A stretch of DNA of 64,000 bases from Marinimicrobium hydrolyticum (GTDB taxonomy: Bacteria; Pseudomonadota; Gammaproteobacteria; Pseudomonadales; Cellvibrionaceae): NCBI RefSeq assembly GCF_030848505.1, contig NZ_JAVDDU010000008.1:1-64000 (forward strand), given 5' to 3'. The notes beneath the pieces were generated by a model. The model saw only the letters and a program-made list of their open reading frames with translations. It was not told where the DNA came from and searched no databases. The first letter of the stretch is position 1. Every line of letters starts with the position of its first letter. The position numbers and the translations under genes were made by a program. Positions 8,721 through 16,800 of this stretch are shown one piece after another.

Positions 8721-9449
8721 ATGCTGAAAATGCAATCGGTAAAAAAAATCTACCGAACCGACATGATCGAAACCCACGCCCTGCGCGATTTCAGCCTACA
8801 AGTCAATCAGGGCGAATTTGTTGCGGTTACCGGGCCTTCCGGCTCGGGTAAAACTACCTTCCTCAGCATCGCGGGACTGTTAGAGAGTTTCGAAGGTGGC
8901 AGTTATCACCTGGACGGCCAGAATGTCAGTAAGCTCAATGACAACGCCCGCTCTCGGCTGCGCAACGAAAAGATTGGTTTTATTTTCCAGGGTTTTAACC
9001 TGATTCCGGATCTGAATATTTACGATAACGTCGAGGTACCTTTGCGCTACCGGGGCATGAAGGCAAGCGCCCGAAAAGCGCGAATTCTGAAAGCGTTGGA
9101 GCGGGTGGGGTTGGCCTCCCGGCAGAAACATCTGCCCGGACAACTCTCCGGCGGCCAGCAACAACGAGTTGCCATAGCCCGAGCCCTTGCCGGCGAGCCA
9201 GCGTTCTTACTTGCCGACGAACCCACCGGCAACCTGGATTCGCTTATGGCCCGACAAGTGATGGATATGCTCGCGGAAATCAATGCCCAGGGTATGACCA
9301 TCGTTATGGTTACCCACGACCCCGACTTGGCCCGACGAGCACAACGCAACATCCAAATTGTCGATGGCGAAGTGACCGACTTTGAAATCTATGAGCCGCG
9401 CGCAAGCCGACGCGAAAACCCGAGCCCATCGGCAGTAGACGTGCTCTAA
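8721..9449 (+). CDS. MacB/LolD-type ABC transporter ATPase
   Basis: A 242-residue ATPase with all expected motifs: Walker A GPSGSGKTT (38-46), Q-loop in FIFQGFNLIPDLN, signature LSGGQQQR (about 143), Walker B AFLLADEPTGNLDS (about 160) and the H-loop VTHD (about 200). The sequence type is that of the MacB/LolD/FtsE class, which powers mechanotransmission rather than pumping through a membrane pore. It works with the two FtsX-type permeases encoded next, 20 bp downstream. Substrate unknown; peptide or lipid-related cargo or envelope stress relief are typical for the class. Confidence 0.9.
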   Translation: MLKMQSVKKIYRTDMIETHALRDFSLQVNQGEFVAVTGPSGSGKTTFLSIAGLLESFEGGSYHLDGQNVSKLNDNARSRLRNEKIGFIFQGFNLIPDLNIYDNVEVPLRYRGMKASARKARILKALERVGLASRQKHLPGQLSGGQQQRVAIARALAGEPAFLLADEPTGNLDSLMARQVMDMLAEINAQGMTIVMVTHDPDLARRAQRNIQIVDGEVTDFEIYEPRASRRENPSPSAVDVL

Positions 9450-9469
9450 GCGCATTGAGGATCACAAGC

Positions 9470-10783
9470 ATGTGGACATACTACACAAAACTCGCCTGGC
9501 TCAGTATCAAGAAAACCCCGGTTCTGTCAGTTCTTATGGTGGTTGCCATTGCCACTGGCATAGCCGCCAGCCTTACCACCTTGACGCTCTATTCAGTAAT
9601 GGCCAGCAACCCCCTGGCGCACAAAAATGACTCACTGTTTCGCTTGCAGTTGGACAGCTGGACCACTGAGTGGGAAGTCGGATTTCCCAACGCCATGCCC
9701 GTGAACATTACCTACAAGGACGCCAAAGCCATTTACTTCGCAGACCGTGCCGACCAGACACTGCTGATGGCTCGCGCTGGTTTGACCCTGGAGCGACCCG
9801 ACTCTGACCTCGAGCCCACATCCGAGCCATCGCGCCTTACCACCAACAGCTTTTTTGAATTTTTCGACGTCGAATTTGTTTATGGAGCCCCCTGGAGCGA
9901 CAGCGCCGACAGAAACGGCGAGCAAGTGGCGGTTATCTCTGAAGGCATGAATAACCGCTACTTTGACGGCGCTGATTCGGTGGGCGAGGCCATCTTGCTG
10001 GAAGAGGAAATCTATACTGTCGTGGGCGTTGTAAGCGACAAGTGGTCAATGATCCCCAACGTTTACGACTTCCAGACCGGAGGCTTTGCCGGGCCGCCCC
10101 AAATCTATGCACCTTTCTTTAATTTCGAGCGCCGTAGCTTTCCTATTTGGGGCATGATCCAAGGCTGGAAACACGAAGACACATCCACTCACGCTCAGTA
10201 TTTGGAAAGCGAAATGATCTGGGTGCAAGCCTGGGTGTCGTTAATAGGAGAGCGGCAATTTCAGGACTTCAATCAGTACATCCACGACTACATTAACGAA
10301 CAAAAGCAGCTCGGTCGCTTTGATAGGCCGCTAAAATTTGCCCTGAGCACTCCCGAAAAGTGGCTTGAACTCGGCCAGATAGTATCCAGAGATAACCAAA
10401 TTCTGGTGGCGCTGGCGCTAGCCTTTTTGCTGGTGTGTCTTGTGAATTCGGTGGTCCTTCTGTTGGCAAAGTTCCTGCGCAAAGCACCGGAAGCCGGTTT
10501 GCGTCGTGCTCTGGGTGCCAGTCGCGGCGCGATCTTTGTTCAGCACCTAACCGAGGCTGCCGCCATTGGTCTGGCGGGCGGCCTTCTGGGGTTGATGCTC
10601 TCCTCGCTGGGGCTGGCTGGCATACGCAGCTTGTACAGTAGCTACGACGCCATCGCTGTGATCAATAACTTCACATTGTTGGCCGCATTGGTTTTAGCTT
10701 TGGCAAGCAGTCTGTTGAGCGGACTAATTCCCGCTTGGCAAGTCTCGCGTGCCGAGCCTTCCCGTTATTTGAAAACTCAATAG
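9470..10783 (+). CDS. FtsX/MacB-type ABC permease, first subunit
   Basis: A 437-residue permease. The frame opens at a TTG (9455), but ATG 9470 is preferred: GAGG lies about 10 bases upstream, and MWTYYTKLAWLSIKK is the usual start of these proteins. Topology: one membrane segment (about 18-40), a large periplasmic domain of some 250 residues (MacB_PCD type), then three more segments at the C-terminus with the conserved coupling motif EAGLRRALGASRGAIFVQHL. It ends 26 bp before a second, different permease, so the exporter is probably a heterodimer. Confidence 0.85.
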   Translation: MWTYYTKLAWLSIKKTPVLSVLMVVAIATGIAASLTTLTLYSVMASNPLAHKNDSLFRLQLDSWTTEWEVGFPNAMPVNITYKDAKAIYFADRADQTLLMARAGLTLERPDSDLEPTSEPSRLTTNSFFEFFDVEFVYGAPWSDSADRNGEQVAVISEGMNNRYFDGADSVGEAILLEEEIYTVVGVVSDKWSMIPNVYDFQTGGFAGPPQIYAPFFNFERRSFPIWGMIQGWKHEDTSTHAQYLESEMIWVQAWVSLIGERQFQDFNQYIHDYINEQKQLGRFDRPLKFALSTPEKWLELGQIVSRDNQILVALALAFLLVCLVNSVVLLLAKFLRKAPEAGLRRALGASRGAIFVQHLTEAAAIGLAGGLLGLMLSSLGLAGIRSLYSSYDAIAVINNFTLLAALVLALASSLLSGLIPAWQVSRAEPSRYLKTQ

Positions 10784-10809
10784 CACGGTTGCCTTCAGGA
10801 GCATTTCAC

Positions 10810-12027
10810 ATGTTAGATCTGTCACCCATCATCAAAAGCCTGTGGCGCAGCAAAATTGGACCGTTTCTGATCGTCGCACAACTAGCGTTGAGTATCGCCA
10901 TCGTCAGCAACGCCTTGTTCTTCATCCAGCAAAGGGTTGACCACATATCCCGGCCTTCGGGCTTTGCCCACCATCAGGCGGCAATAGTTGAAACCAGGGA
11001 AGGCGCCTCCAGTGGCCCCAGGGAGCATGTGATTCAGAGGGATATTGCGGCCCTGAAAACGATTCCAGGTGTAATCAGTGTCGCGCATATTTCCGGCGTC
11101 CCGTTTACAAATTTTGGAAGTAACAACTCAGTTAGCACACAGCAGGGAGAATCCGCCTCAATGTTGAATACGAGCTTCAACGGCTTTATGGAAATGGATC
11201 ACCATGGCCTGGATGCCATGGGCTTGGAGTTATTAGAAGGGCGAAATTTCTTGCCGGAAGAAATTACCTACCATGCAACTCAAGCCACCCCAGCCCACAT
11301 GTTTGCCATAGTTACAGAATCGGCCGCCACATCGTTGTTTCCCGACCAGTCTGCCGTGGGCCAAACCGTGTACGCCTATGGCGAGGTTCCCACCCATATC
11401 GTGGGTGTTGTTCGAGATGCCATAGGCCCTTTTCCCAATGCTGATCTGGCCTACCGGAACTTCATTTTTTCTAGTATCGGTGAAAACCGCTGGATTACAT
11501 ACCTGTTGCGCACCCAGAGAGAGGACCGAGAGAAAGTTCTGACGGCCGCTGCAAATGAACTCATGGCCCTGGACCCAACCCGCACGATCACAAATGAGGA
11601 AACCCTCGAAGACATTCGGAAGAGAAACTATAGCGCTGACTACGCCATGATTATTCTCCTTTCTGCGGTGATCTCATTGCTGATTTTTGTCAACATGCTG
11701 GGAATAGTCGGCATCACCACCTTTTGGGTTAACCAACGCCGAAAGCAGATTGGTATTCGCCGTGCCCTGGGCGCCACCAGGGCGGATATCATGCGCTACT
11801 TTTTGCTTGAAAATTCTCTGCTGGTTTTCGCCGCCACCGCATGCGGTGCTATGATAGCTTTTTGGGCCAGTCACTACCTGGTACGCAACTACGCATTCGA
11901 TTTTTTACCCTGGGTGTATATTCCCTTCGCTGGATTGTCGGTGCTGGTAATTACGCTGTTGGCAGCCGCCGTGCCGGCGCAACGAGCCGCCCGAATATCG
12001 CCAAGCGAAGCAGTCGCCAGCTCATAA
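10810..12027 (+). CDS. FtsX/MacB-type ABC permease, second subunit
   Basis: A 405-residue partner permease. The frame is open further upstream (from 10735, overlapping the first permease), but AGGAG followed 8 bases later by ATG 10810 fixes the start. An N-terminal membrane segment (about 18-40) is followed by a periplasmic domain, and three C-terminal segments carry the coupling motif QIGIRRALGATRADIMRYFL. It is only distantly similar to the preceding permease, arguing for a two-subunit transporter rather than a recent duplication. It is followed after 47 bp by the response regulator gene. Confidence 0.85.
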   Translation: MLDLSPIIKSLWRSKIGPFLIVAQLALSIAIVSNALFFIQQRVDHISRPSGFAHHQAAIVETREGASSGPREHVIQRDIAALKTIPGVISVAHISGVPFTNFGSNNSVSTQQGESASMLNTSFNGFMEMDHHGLDAMGLELLEGRNFLPEEITYHATQATPAHMFAIVTESAATSLFPDQSAVGQTVYAYGEVPTHIVGVVRDAIGPFPNADLAYRNFIFSSIGENRWITYLLRTQREDREKVLTAAANELMALDPTRTITNEETLEDIRKRNYSADYAMIILLSAVISLLIFVNMLGIVGITTFWVNQRRKQIGIRRALGATRADIMRYFLLENSLLVFAATACGAMIAFWASHYLVRNYAFDFLPWVYIPFAGLSVLVITLLAAAVPAQRAARISPSEAVASS

Positions 12028-12074
12028 GCGCACGACGTGCTAAGCCCCGTTTCAATGGAAGAGAGACAGCCACT

Positions 12075-13421
12075 TTGCAGCAAGTTCTGATCATTGACGA
12101 CAACCCGAGCATAGGCAAAGCCCTGAAGCTGTTGCTGAGCCTACACCAAATCGACAGCGAAGTGGCTCTCACCCCTCAGGCCGGTATCCAGCGGCTGGAG
12201 CAGAACCCGGGGATTGCCCTGGTGCTACAGGATATGAATTTCAGCCAGGACACCACCTCAGGGGAAGAGGGCAAGCGGCTGTTCTCCGCCATCAGAGCCC
12301 TACGCCCCGATCTACCCATCATATTGATTACCGCCTGGACCCAACTGGAAACCGCCATTGAGTTGGTCAAACAAGGCGCCGCCGATTATCTGGGCAAACC
12401 CTGGGACGACAATAAGCTCATTACCAGTGTCAAAAATCTGCTTGAACTTCAGGAGCTACAAGCCGAACAGCTTCAGCGCACCCAGCTCAACGAGAGCCGG
12501 CGTAAAGAGCTAAGCGAAGCTGCGGATCTCTGTGGCCTTATTTACCAAAGCGAAGCCATGCATCAGCTACTGACCATGGCCGTTAAGATTGCCCGCACTC
12601 AGGTGCCGGTACTGATCACTGGTCCCAACGGCTCCGGCAAAGAAAAAATTGCGAAAATTGTACAACGCAATTCCGAGCGCCGTGACGGGCCCTTTATTTG
12701 CGTCAATGCCGGGGCATTACCCAACGATTTAATGGAGGCCGAACTCTTCGGTGCCGAGGCGGGAGCCTATACGGGTAGCACCAAGACCCGCATTGGGCGT
12801 TTTGAGGCCGCTCATGGGGGCACACTGTTTCTTGACGAGCTGGGCAACCTATCCGCTAGCGGTCAAGCCAAGCTGCTGCGGGTTTTGCAATCCGGTGAGT
12901 TCGAGCGCCTGGGCTCCAGTGAAACCCGCCGCTGCGATGTTAGGCTGATCAGTGCTACCAATACCGATCTGACCCAGGCGATTGCGGAAGGACACTTCCG
13001 GGAAGACTTGTACTACCGCTTAAATGTATTCGAACTCAAACTGCCATCACTGGCTGAACGCCCCGAAGATATATTGCCACTGGTGCGTCACTTTTTGGGT
13101 GATAACGTGAAGCTGGAGCTCAGCACCGTCAAAGCCCTGCAATCCTGGCCCTGGCCCGGCAGCATCCGGGAGCTGGAAAATGCCTGCCGACGCGCGGCCA
13201 TCCTGAGCGACGGCGAAAATCCAACCCAAGAGGATTTCGGCATCGCCTTCGCCGAAAACGAAGCGACGCCCAGTCGAGTAGTGGTGGAACCCAGCCGAGA
13301 GATGATTGAAGAGGCTCTGCGCCAGAACCAGGGCGTTGTCGCCCGCGCTGCGCGACAACTTGGGCTATCTCGGCAGGCCCTTTACCGGCGCATGGAACAA
13401 TATGACATTAAAACTTCCTAA
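12075..13421 (+). CDS. NtrC-family sigma-54 response regulator
   Basis: 448 residues from a TTG start at 12075. The open frame continues upstream inside the permease gene, but that part is not regulator-like, and the receiver domain begins directly after this TTG. Receiver: acidic pair Asp8-Asp9, phosphoacceptor Asp53 (VLQDMNF), Thr86, Lys108. AAA+ domain: Walker A GPNGSGKE (183-190), sigma-54 contact loop GAYTGS (230-235) in place of the usual GAFTGA, Walker B LFLDE (251-255). The C-terminal Fis-type HTH ends in RQLGLSRQALYRRMEQY. It should activate the sigma-54 promoter at 7341, probably via the palindrome at 7226, and control its own operon. The kinase gene overlaps its end by 20 bp. Confidence 0.9.
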   Translation: MQQVLIIDDNPSIGKALKLLLSLHQIDSEVALTPQAGIQRLEQNPGIALVLQDMNFSQDTTSGEEGKRLFSAIRALRPDLPIILITAWTQLETAIELVKQGAADYLGKPWDDNKLITSVKNLLELQELQAEQLQRTQLNESRRKELSEAADLCGLIYQSEAMHQLLTMAVKIARTQVPVLITGPNGSGKEKIAKIVQRNSERRDGPFICVNAGALPNDLMEAELFGAEAGAYTGSTKTRIGRFEAAHGGTLFLDELGNLSASGQAKLLRVLQSGEFERLGSSETRRCDVRLISATNTDLTQAIAEGHFREDLYYRLNVFELKLPSLAERPEDILPLVRHFLGDNVKLELSTVKALQSWPWPGSIRELENACRRAAILSDGENPTQEDFGIAFAENEATPSRVVVEPSREMIEEALRQNQGVVARAARQLGLSRQALYRRMEQYDIKTS

Positions 13422-14727
13422 AAACCTATCGCCATCGTTGGACGCTCGACTGCTGTTGGCCATGGTGCTTTCCGTTGTTGTTACGTCAATGAGCGCCGCC
13501 GTAGCCGTACTGGTTTTTCAGGGGGGCTGGCTGGCTTTTGTGCTCAGCCTATTGGCTGGTCTATGCGCTGCTTTTATTCTAACGGTGGCGGTAAGCCGGC
13601 ATTTAAAGCTCGGTTTGAAAGCTGTTGATCAAGGGCTGCTCAACTTAAAAGACAACGACTTCAGCATGACCCTCGCACCCAGCAGCCTGATAGAATTGGA
13701 TGGAATATTTCAGAACTACAACACTTTGGTTGACTCTCTGCGCAAGGAACGACAAAGCATTTTTCAGCGTGAATTACTGCTCGATACCGTAATAGAAAAC
13801 TCATCAATGTGCGTCCTGATATCCGATCAGAGCAAACGTATCATCTACTCCAATCGCCTTGCGGAACACCTTCTCAATCACGGAAAGGCCATTACCGGCT
13901 TGCCACTTCGACAGTTATTGGAAGAATCGCCGCTGCTACTCAGTGCCATAGAGGCGGAGCAAAGCGGCATCTTTCGGCTTAACGATCAAAGCGAAGCGCT
14001 GCATCACCTGTCCTGCGGCCACTTCGTGCTCAATGCCAAGGACCACACCCTGATTCTCATCAAGGAAATGACCCGAGAGATAAACCGCCAGGAGGCGGCC
14101 ACATGGAAAAAGGTCATTCGGATCATCAGTCACGAGCTCAACAATTCCCTTGCGCCCATCTCTTCTCTGGCACATTCGGGTAAGCTGCTGCTTGCACAAA
14201 ACCAATACGCTGAATTGCCAGACGTGTTCGACACCCTCGCCGAACGCTCGGAACATTTGAAGAACTTCGTCGGAAAGTATGCGGACATTGCCAAGCTGCC
14301 GCGCCCCAATAAAGCGGCCGTGGACTGGCATAAGTTTTACCAAGGTTTGACGCGGGGATACCCTTTTAACCTGCTTGAGGAACTACCGAGCGAACCGGGC
14401 TATTTCGATGCCGGACAACTTCACCAGGTATTACTGAATTTGCTTAAAAACGCCTCCGAGTCCGGCTCATCTCCCGAGCAAATCAATTTGCGCATTCACC
14501 AAAGCAGTAAAGCTAGCATCATCGAGATCTCCGATCGCGGCACCGGCATGTCGTCCGACGTCCTTCAGAATGCGCTACTCCCGTTTTATTCCACAAAAAC
14601 TGGTGGTAGCGGAGTAGGGCTACCCCTATGCCGGGAAATCGTCGAAGCGCATAACGGCCAAATGGCGCTCTCAAACCGAAAGCATGGCGGCTTGCGGGTA
14701 AGCATCACTCTGCCGCTGAACGCCTGA
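13402..14727 (+). CDS. Sensor histidine kinase paired with the NtrC-type regulator
   Basis: 441 residues from ATG 13402, inside the last codons of the regulator gene, which suggests translational coupling. Two membrane segments (about 17-40 and 43-65) are separated by almost no periplasmic loop, so the kinase probably senses within the membrane or cytoplasm. A HAMP-like region (about 66-115) and a PAS-like region (about 125-220) follow. Phosphoacceptor His244 lies in RIISHELNNSLAP; ATP-binding boxes are N350, DRGTGM (378-383) and GGSGVGL (401-407). The lack of a periplasmic sensor domain fits kinases that read the state of a partner ABC transporter, but that is inference. Confidence 0.88.
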   Translation: MTLKLPKNLSPSLDARLLLAMVLSVVVTSMSAAVAVLVFQGGWLAFVLSLLAGLCAAFILTVAVSRHLKLGLKAVDQGLLNLKDNDFSMTLAPSSLIELDGIFQNYNTLVDSLRKERQSIFQRELLLDTVIENSSMCVLISDQSKRIIYSNRLAEHLLNHGKAITGLPLRQLLEESPLLLSAIEAEQSGIFRLNDQSEALHHLSCGHFVLNAKDHTLILIKEMTREINRQEAATWKKVIRIISHELNNSLAPISSLAHSGKLLLAQNQYAELPDVFDTLAERSEHLKNFVGKYADIAKLPRPNKAAVDWHKFYQGLTRGYPFNLLEELPSEPGYFDAGQLHQVLLNLLKNASESGSSPEQINLRIHQSSKASIIEISDRGTGMSSDVLQNALLPFYSTKTGGSGVGLPLCREIVEAHNGQMALSNRKHGGLRVSITLPLNA

Positions 14728-14798
14728 GCACCTAGTGAAGCTGGTTACCCACGCTTATCTCTGGAGAGTCTATCAATCGATCGATTAATGGTACGCTG

Positions 14799-15929
14799 TT
14801 AGTTAATCGCTGGAATGAAACGCTCTTTTTCCAACACTTGTATTAAGCTTCTCATGAGGAAGTTATTCATAAAGCTCACGCTGTAGGTTCGCCCATTTTC
14901 TTTAAGTGGTCGGATAAACCCTGAGTCTTTCATCTTGGATATTAGATGTGTACGCTGCCTTATAGTAAGCCCTTCCAGCGCGCCGTCTAGCTCGCCCGCT
15001 TTAAAGTGCTGTTTCTTTATGCCTACACTTAGCACTCTTGCCTCTTCGTTATTCAGGTATCCACGGTCGATTGCCAAACTTAGGGTTGGAACCAGGATCT
15101 TTTTGTATAGAAAATTAAAATCTAGAAGTTTATTGACTTTTGTGACTTCCTGGAGAATACCTGTGAGAACATAGTCGCACCAGCTAAGCAGGGATTCATC
15201 TGTACCAGTGTCGGCCTCTGAGAGCTTTTCGTAATAGAAGTCCCTGTCATTGCAGAATACCGCGGTAGGATTCAGTATCTTGCCATCCTTAACATTGAAT
15301 CCATACTTGATCAGAAGAGCATAGGTAATCAACCTGACAACCCGACCGTTTCCATTCCCAAATGGGTGGATCCAGGTGAACCGGTGATGAGCAATAGCTG
15401 TTTTTAACAGATCGTATTTATCTGGACCTTTTTTGTTCACAAAATCCAATAGTTCATCCATATACGGCTGAACTTTGAAAGACTCTGGTGGCACATGAGT
15501 CGATGCGGTAATCTCTACGTTCCACGTCCGGTACGCACCTGGCGTTTTATCTCCCTCTCGCGTTAAATCACCGACAACTAATTGATGAAGCTCCCGGATA
15601 AAGAGATGCGTGACATCAGACCCTTCACCGATGTTCTCTTCAATGAATTTCATTGCTGCTTCGACGTTCGCGATCTCTGAGACCCGCTCACTCGAACGCT
15701 CATTGTTTTCTATTTTTTTCTCAATGTATTCAGAGATCGTTGTCCTATTCCCCTCAATCCGCGCTGAGCCAACACTTTCCAAAATGTGGAAAATGTCCCT
15801 GAGCTGAAAAAAGATCCAAGGCGCCGTCGTCCCCTGCAGGCGGAGCTTCCTCAGATGGTTCAGTTCAATCAGCGTATCCGTAAGCTGAGAGTCAAAACTG
15901 GGGCTCACAAGCCTTAGCGGAAATTCCAT
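14799..15929 (-). CDS. Fic family protein with N-terminal inhibitory motif and altered active site
   Basis: A 376-residue Fic protein; such enzymes usually transfer AMP to a hydroxyl side chain of a target protein. The Fic core motif is HPFGNGNGR (188-196). Position 192 is Asn where the family normally has Asp/Glu to hold the magnesium ion. An N-terminal helix carries SARIEG (55-60), matching the class II auto-inhibitory (S/T)xxxE(G/N) pattern. The C-terminal 100 residues look like a winged helix (RQRTHLISKMKDSGFI), as in many regulatory Fic proteins. GGAG five bases before ATG 15929 supports the start. The gene stands alone, AT-richer than the neighbouring operon, and likely arrived by transfer. 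Target unknown. Confidence 0.85.
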   Translation of the reverse strand: MEFPLRLVSPSFDSQLTDTLIELNHLRKLRLQGTTAPWIFFQLRDIFHILESVGSARIEGNRTTISEYIEKKIENNERSSERVSEIANVEAAMKFIEENIGEGSDVTHLFIRELHQLVVGDLTREGDKTPGAYRTWNVEITASTHVPPESFKVQPYMDELLDFVNKKGPDKYDLLKTAIAHHRFTWIHPFGNGNGRVVRLITYALLIKYGFNVKDGKILNPTAVFCNDRDFYYEKLSEADTGTDESLLSWCDYVLTGILQEVTKVNKLLDFNFLYKKILVPTLSLAIDRGYLNNEEARVLSVGIKKQHFKAGELDGALEGLTIRQRTHLISKMKDSGFIRPLKENGRTYSVSFMNNFLMRSLIQVLEKERFIPAIN

Positions 15930-16281
15930 GTTAACTCCAAGCTATATACAAAAATATATTATAAGTTATTGATGGTAAAGGGTAAAATCTATTAAGTATA
16001 TTCTAAACAATTACATTCTAGCGTGCTGGATAACTACAGGGAAGAGTTTCTGGAAGTCCATATCCAAAGGGGCAAGACTGAGGGCGAAGGGGGGGGGGGC
16101 TGGAGCTCTGTGGTTTTAAGCGCCAGAAAGGCCGGCGGCGGACCTCAAACTGTGTCGGGTTTCGTGGCCCGCCCCAGGATGCGACAGGTGCGTCCAAAAA
16201 GCCGGGAAAGCCTCTAAAGAGCTTTCTCGGCGCAATAGATGTCCTAGAGGAGCCGGAAATTCTTAAGGACCTGTTTCCAGC
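15930..16281. other. Non-coding region with an 11-G tract and a possible decayed gene
   Basis: An AT-rich stretch just upstream of the fic gene probably holds its promoter. At 16089-16099 there is a run of 11 G. A frame from 16023 runs through it to 16217. A different frame carries a protein-like tail (KPLKSFLGAIDVLEEPEI) ending at TAG just before the next gene. The frame change around the G run suggests a small gene broken by slippage, or a sequencing error in the homopolymer. I do not recognise the family. Confidence 0.3.
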
Positions 16282-16764
16282 TCAAGGGTAGCTTGGCATT
16301 TGTAGTAAGTCGCGAGTAAACACCACGCCCTCTGGCACCGTTTCGGAGGGCAGTCTGGTTGAATGCATTTGGAACAACACCCAATCATCATCGATGTTTT
16401 GCAGCACAGCGCTTTCTAACCAAATTACATCTTCGTTAATATTCGCAATCTGAAAGTTGGCTTTGTTCCAGTAGTTCGCAACGGCTATGTGCTCGTAAAC
16501 ATCCACGCGGATAACGCTGAAATAGTTGGTTCTGGTGGCCTTTGTTGCGGATACCACGTCCATTAAGTCCCCAATATCCCAAACCTCGCCATGCTCTGCC
16601 AGGATGAACTCAGGCGTAACCTGTTCCTCCATCGCTTTTAGGTCACCCGCCGATATTGCGGAGAAGAGTGTTTCGATACTGAGTAAAACCCGGTCATATT
16701 CATTCGCTTGAGCGCCTACTGTTACAAGTACATACAGTACAATTGTTGATAGATATTTCTTCAT
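16282..16764 (-). CDS. Exported NTF2-like (DUF4440/SnoaL-type) protein
   Basis: 160 residues with a signal peptide (MKKYLSTIVLYVLVTVGAQA, cut before NEYDR). The mature part has the layout of a DUF4440/SnoaL-like cone fold: an N-terminal helix with LFSAISAGDLKAMEEQVTP, then strands around VDVYEHIAVANYWNKA and a late DDDWVLFQMHSTRL. Such domains bind small ligands or act as enzymes; none can be predicted here. AAGGAT eight bases upstream supports ATG 16764. It lies 36 bp after the S41-like lipoprotein gene on the same strand and may be co-transcribed with it. Confidence 0.6.
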   Translation of the reverse strand: MKKYLSTIVLYVLVTVGAQANEYDRVLLSIETLFSAISAGDLKAMEEQVTPEFILAEHGEVWDIGDLMDVVSATKATRTNYFSVIRVDVYEHIAVANYWNKANFQIANINEDVIWLESAVLQNIDDDWVLFQMHSTRLPSETVPEGVVFTRDLLQMPSYP

Positions 16765-16800
16765 AAACAGAATCCTTCGTTAAAAAGTTCGTGTGGGTAT

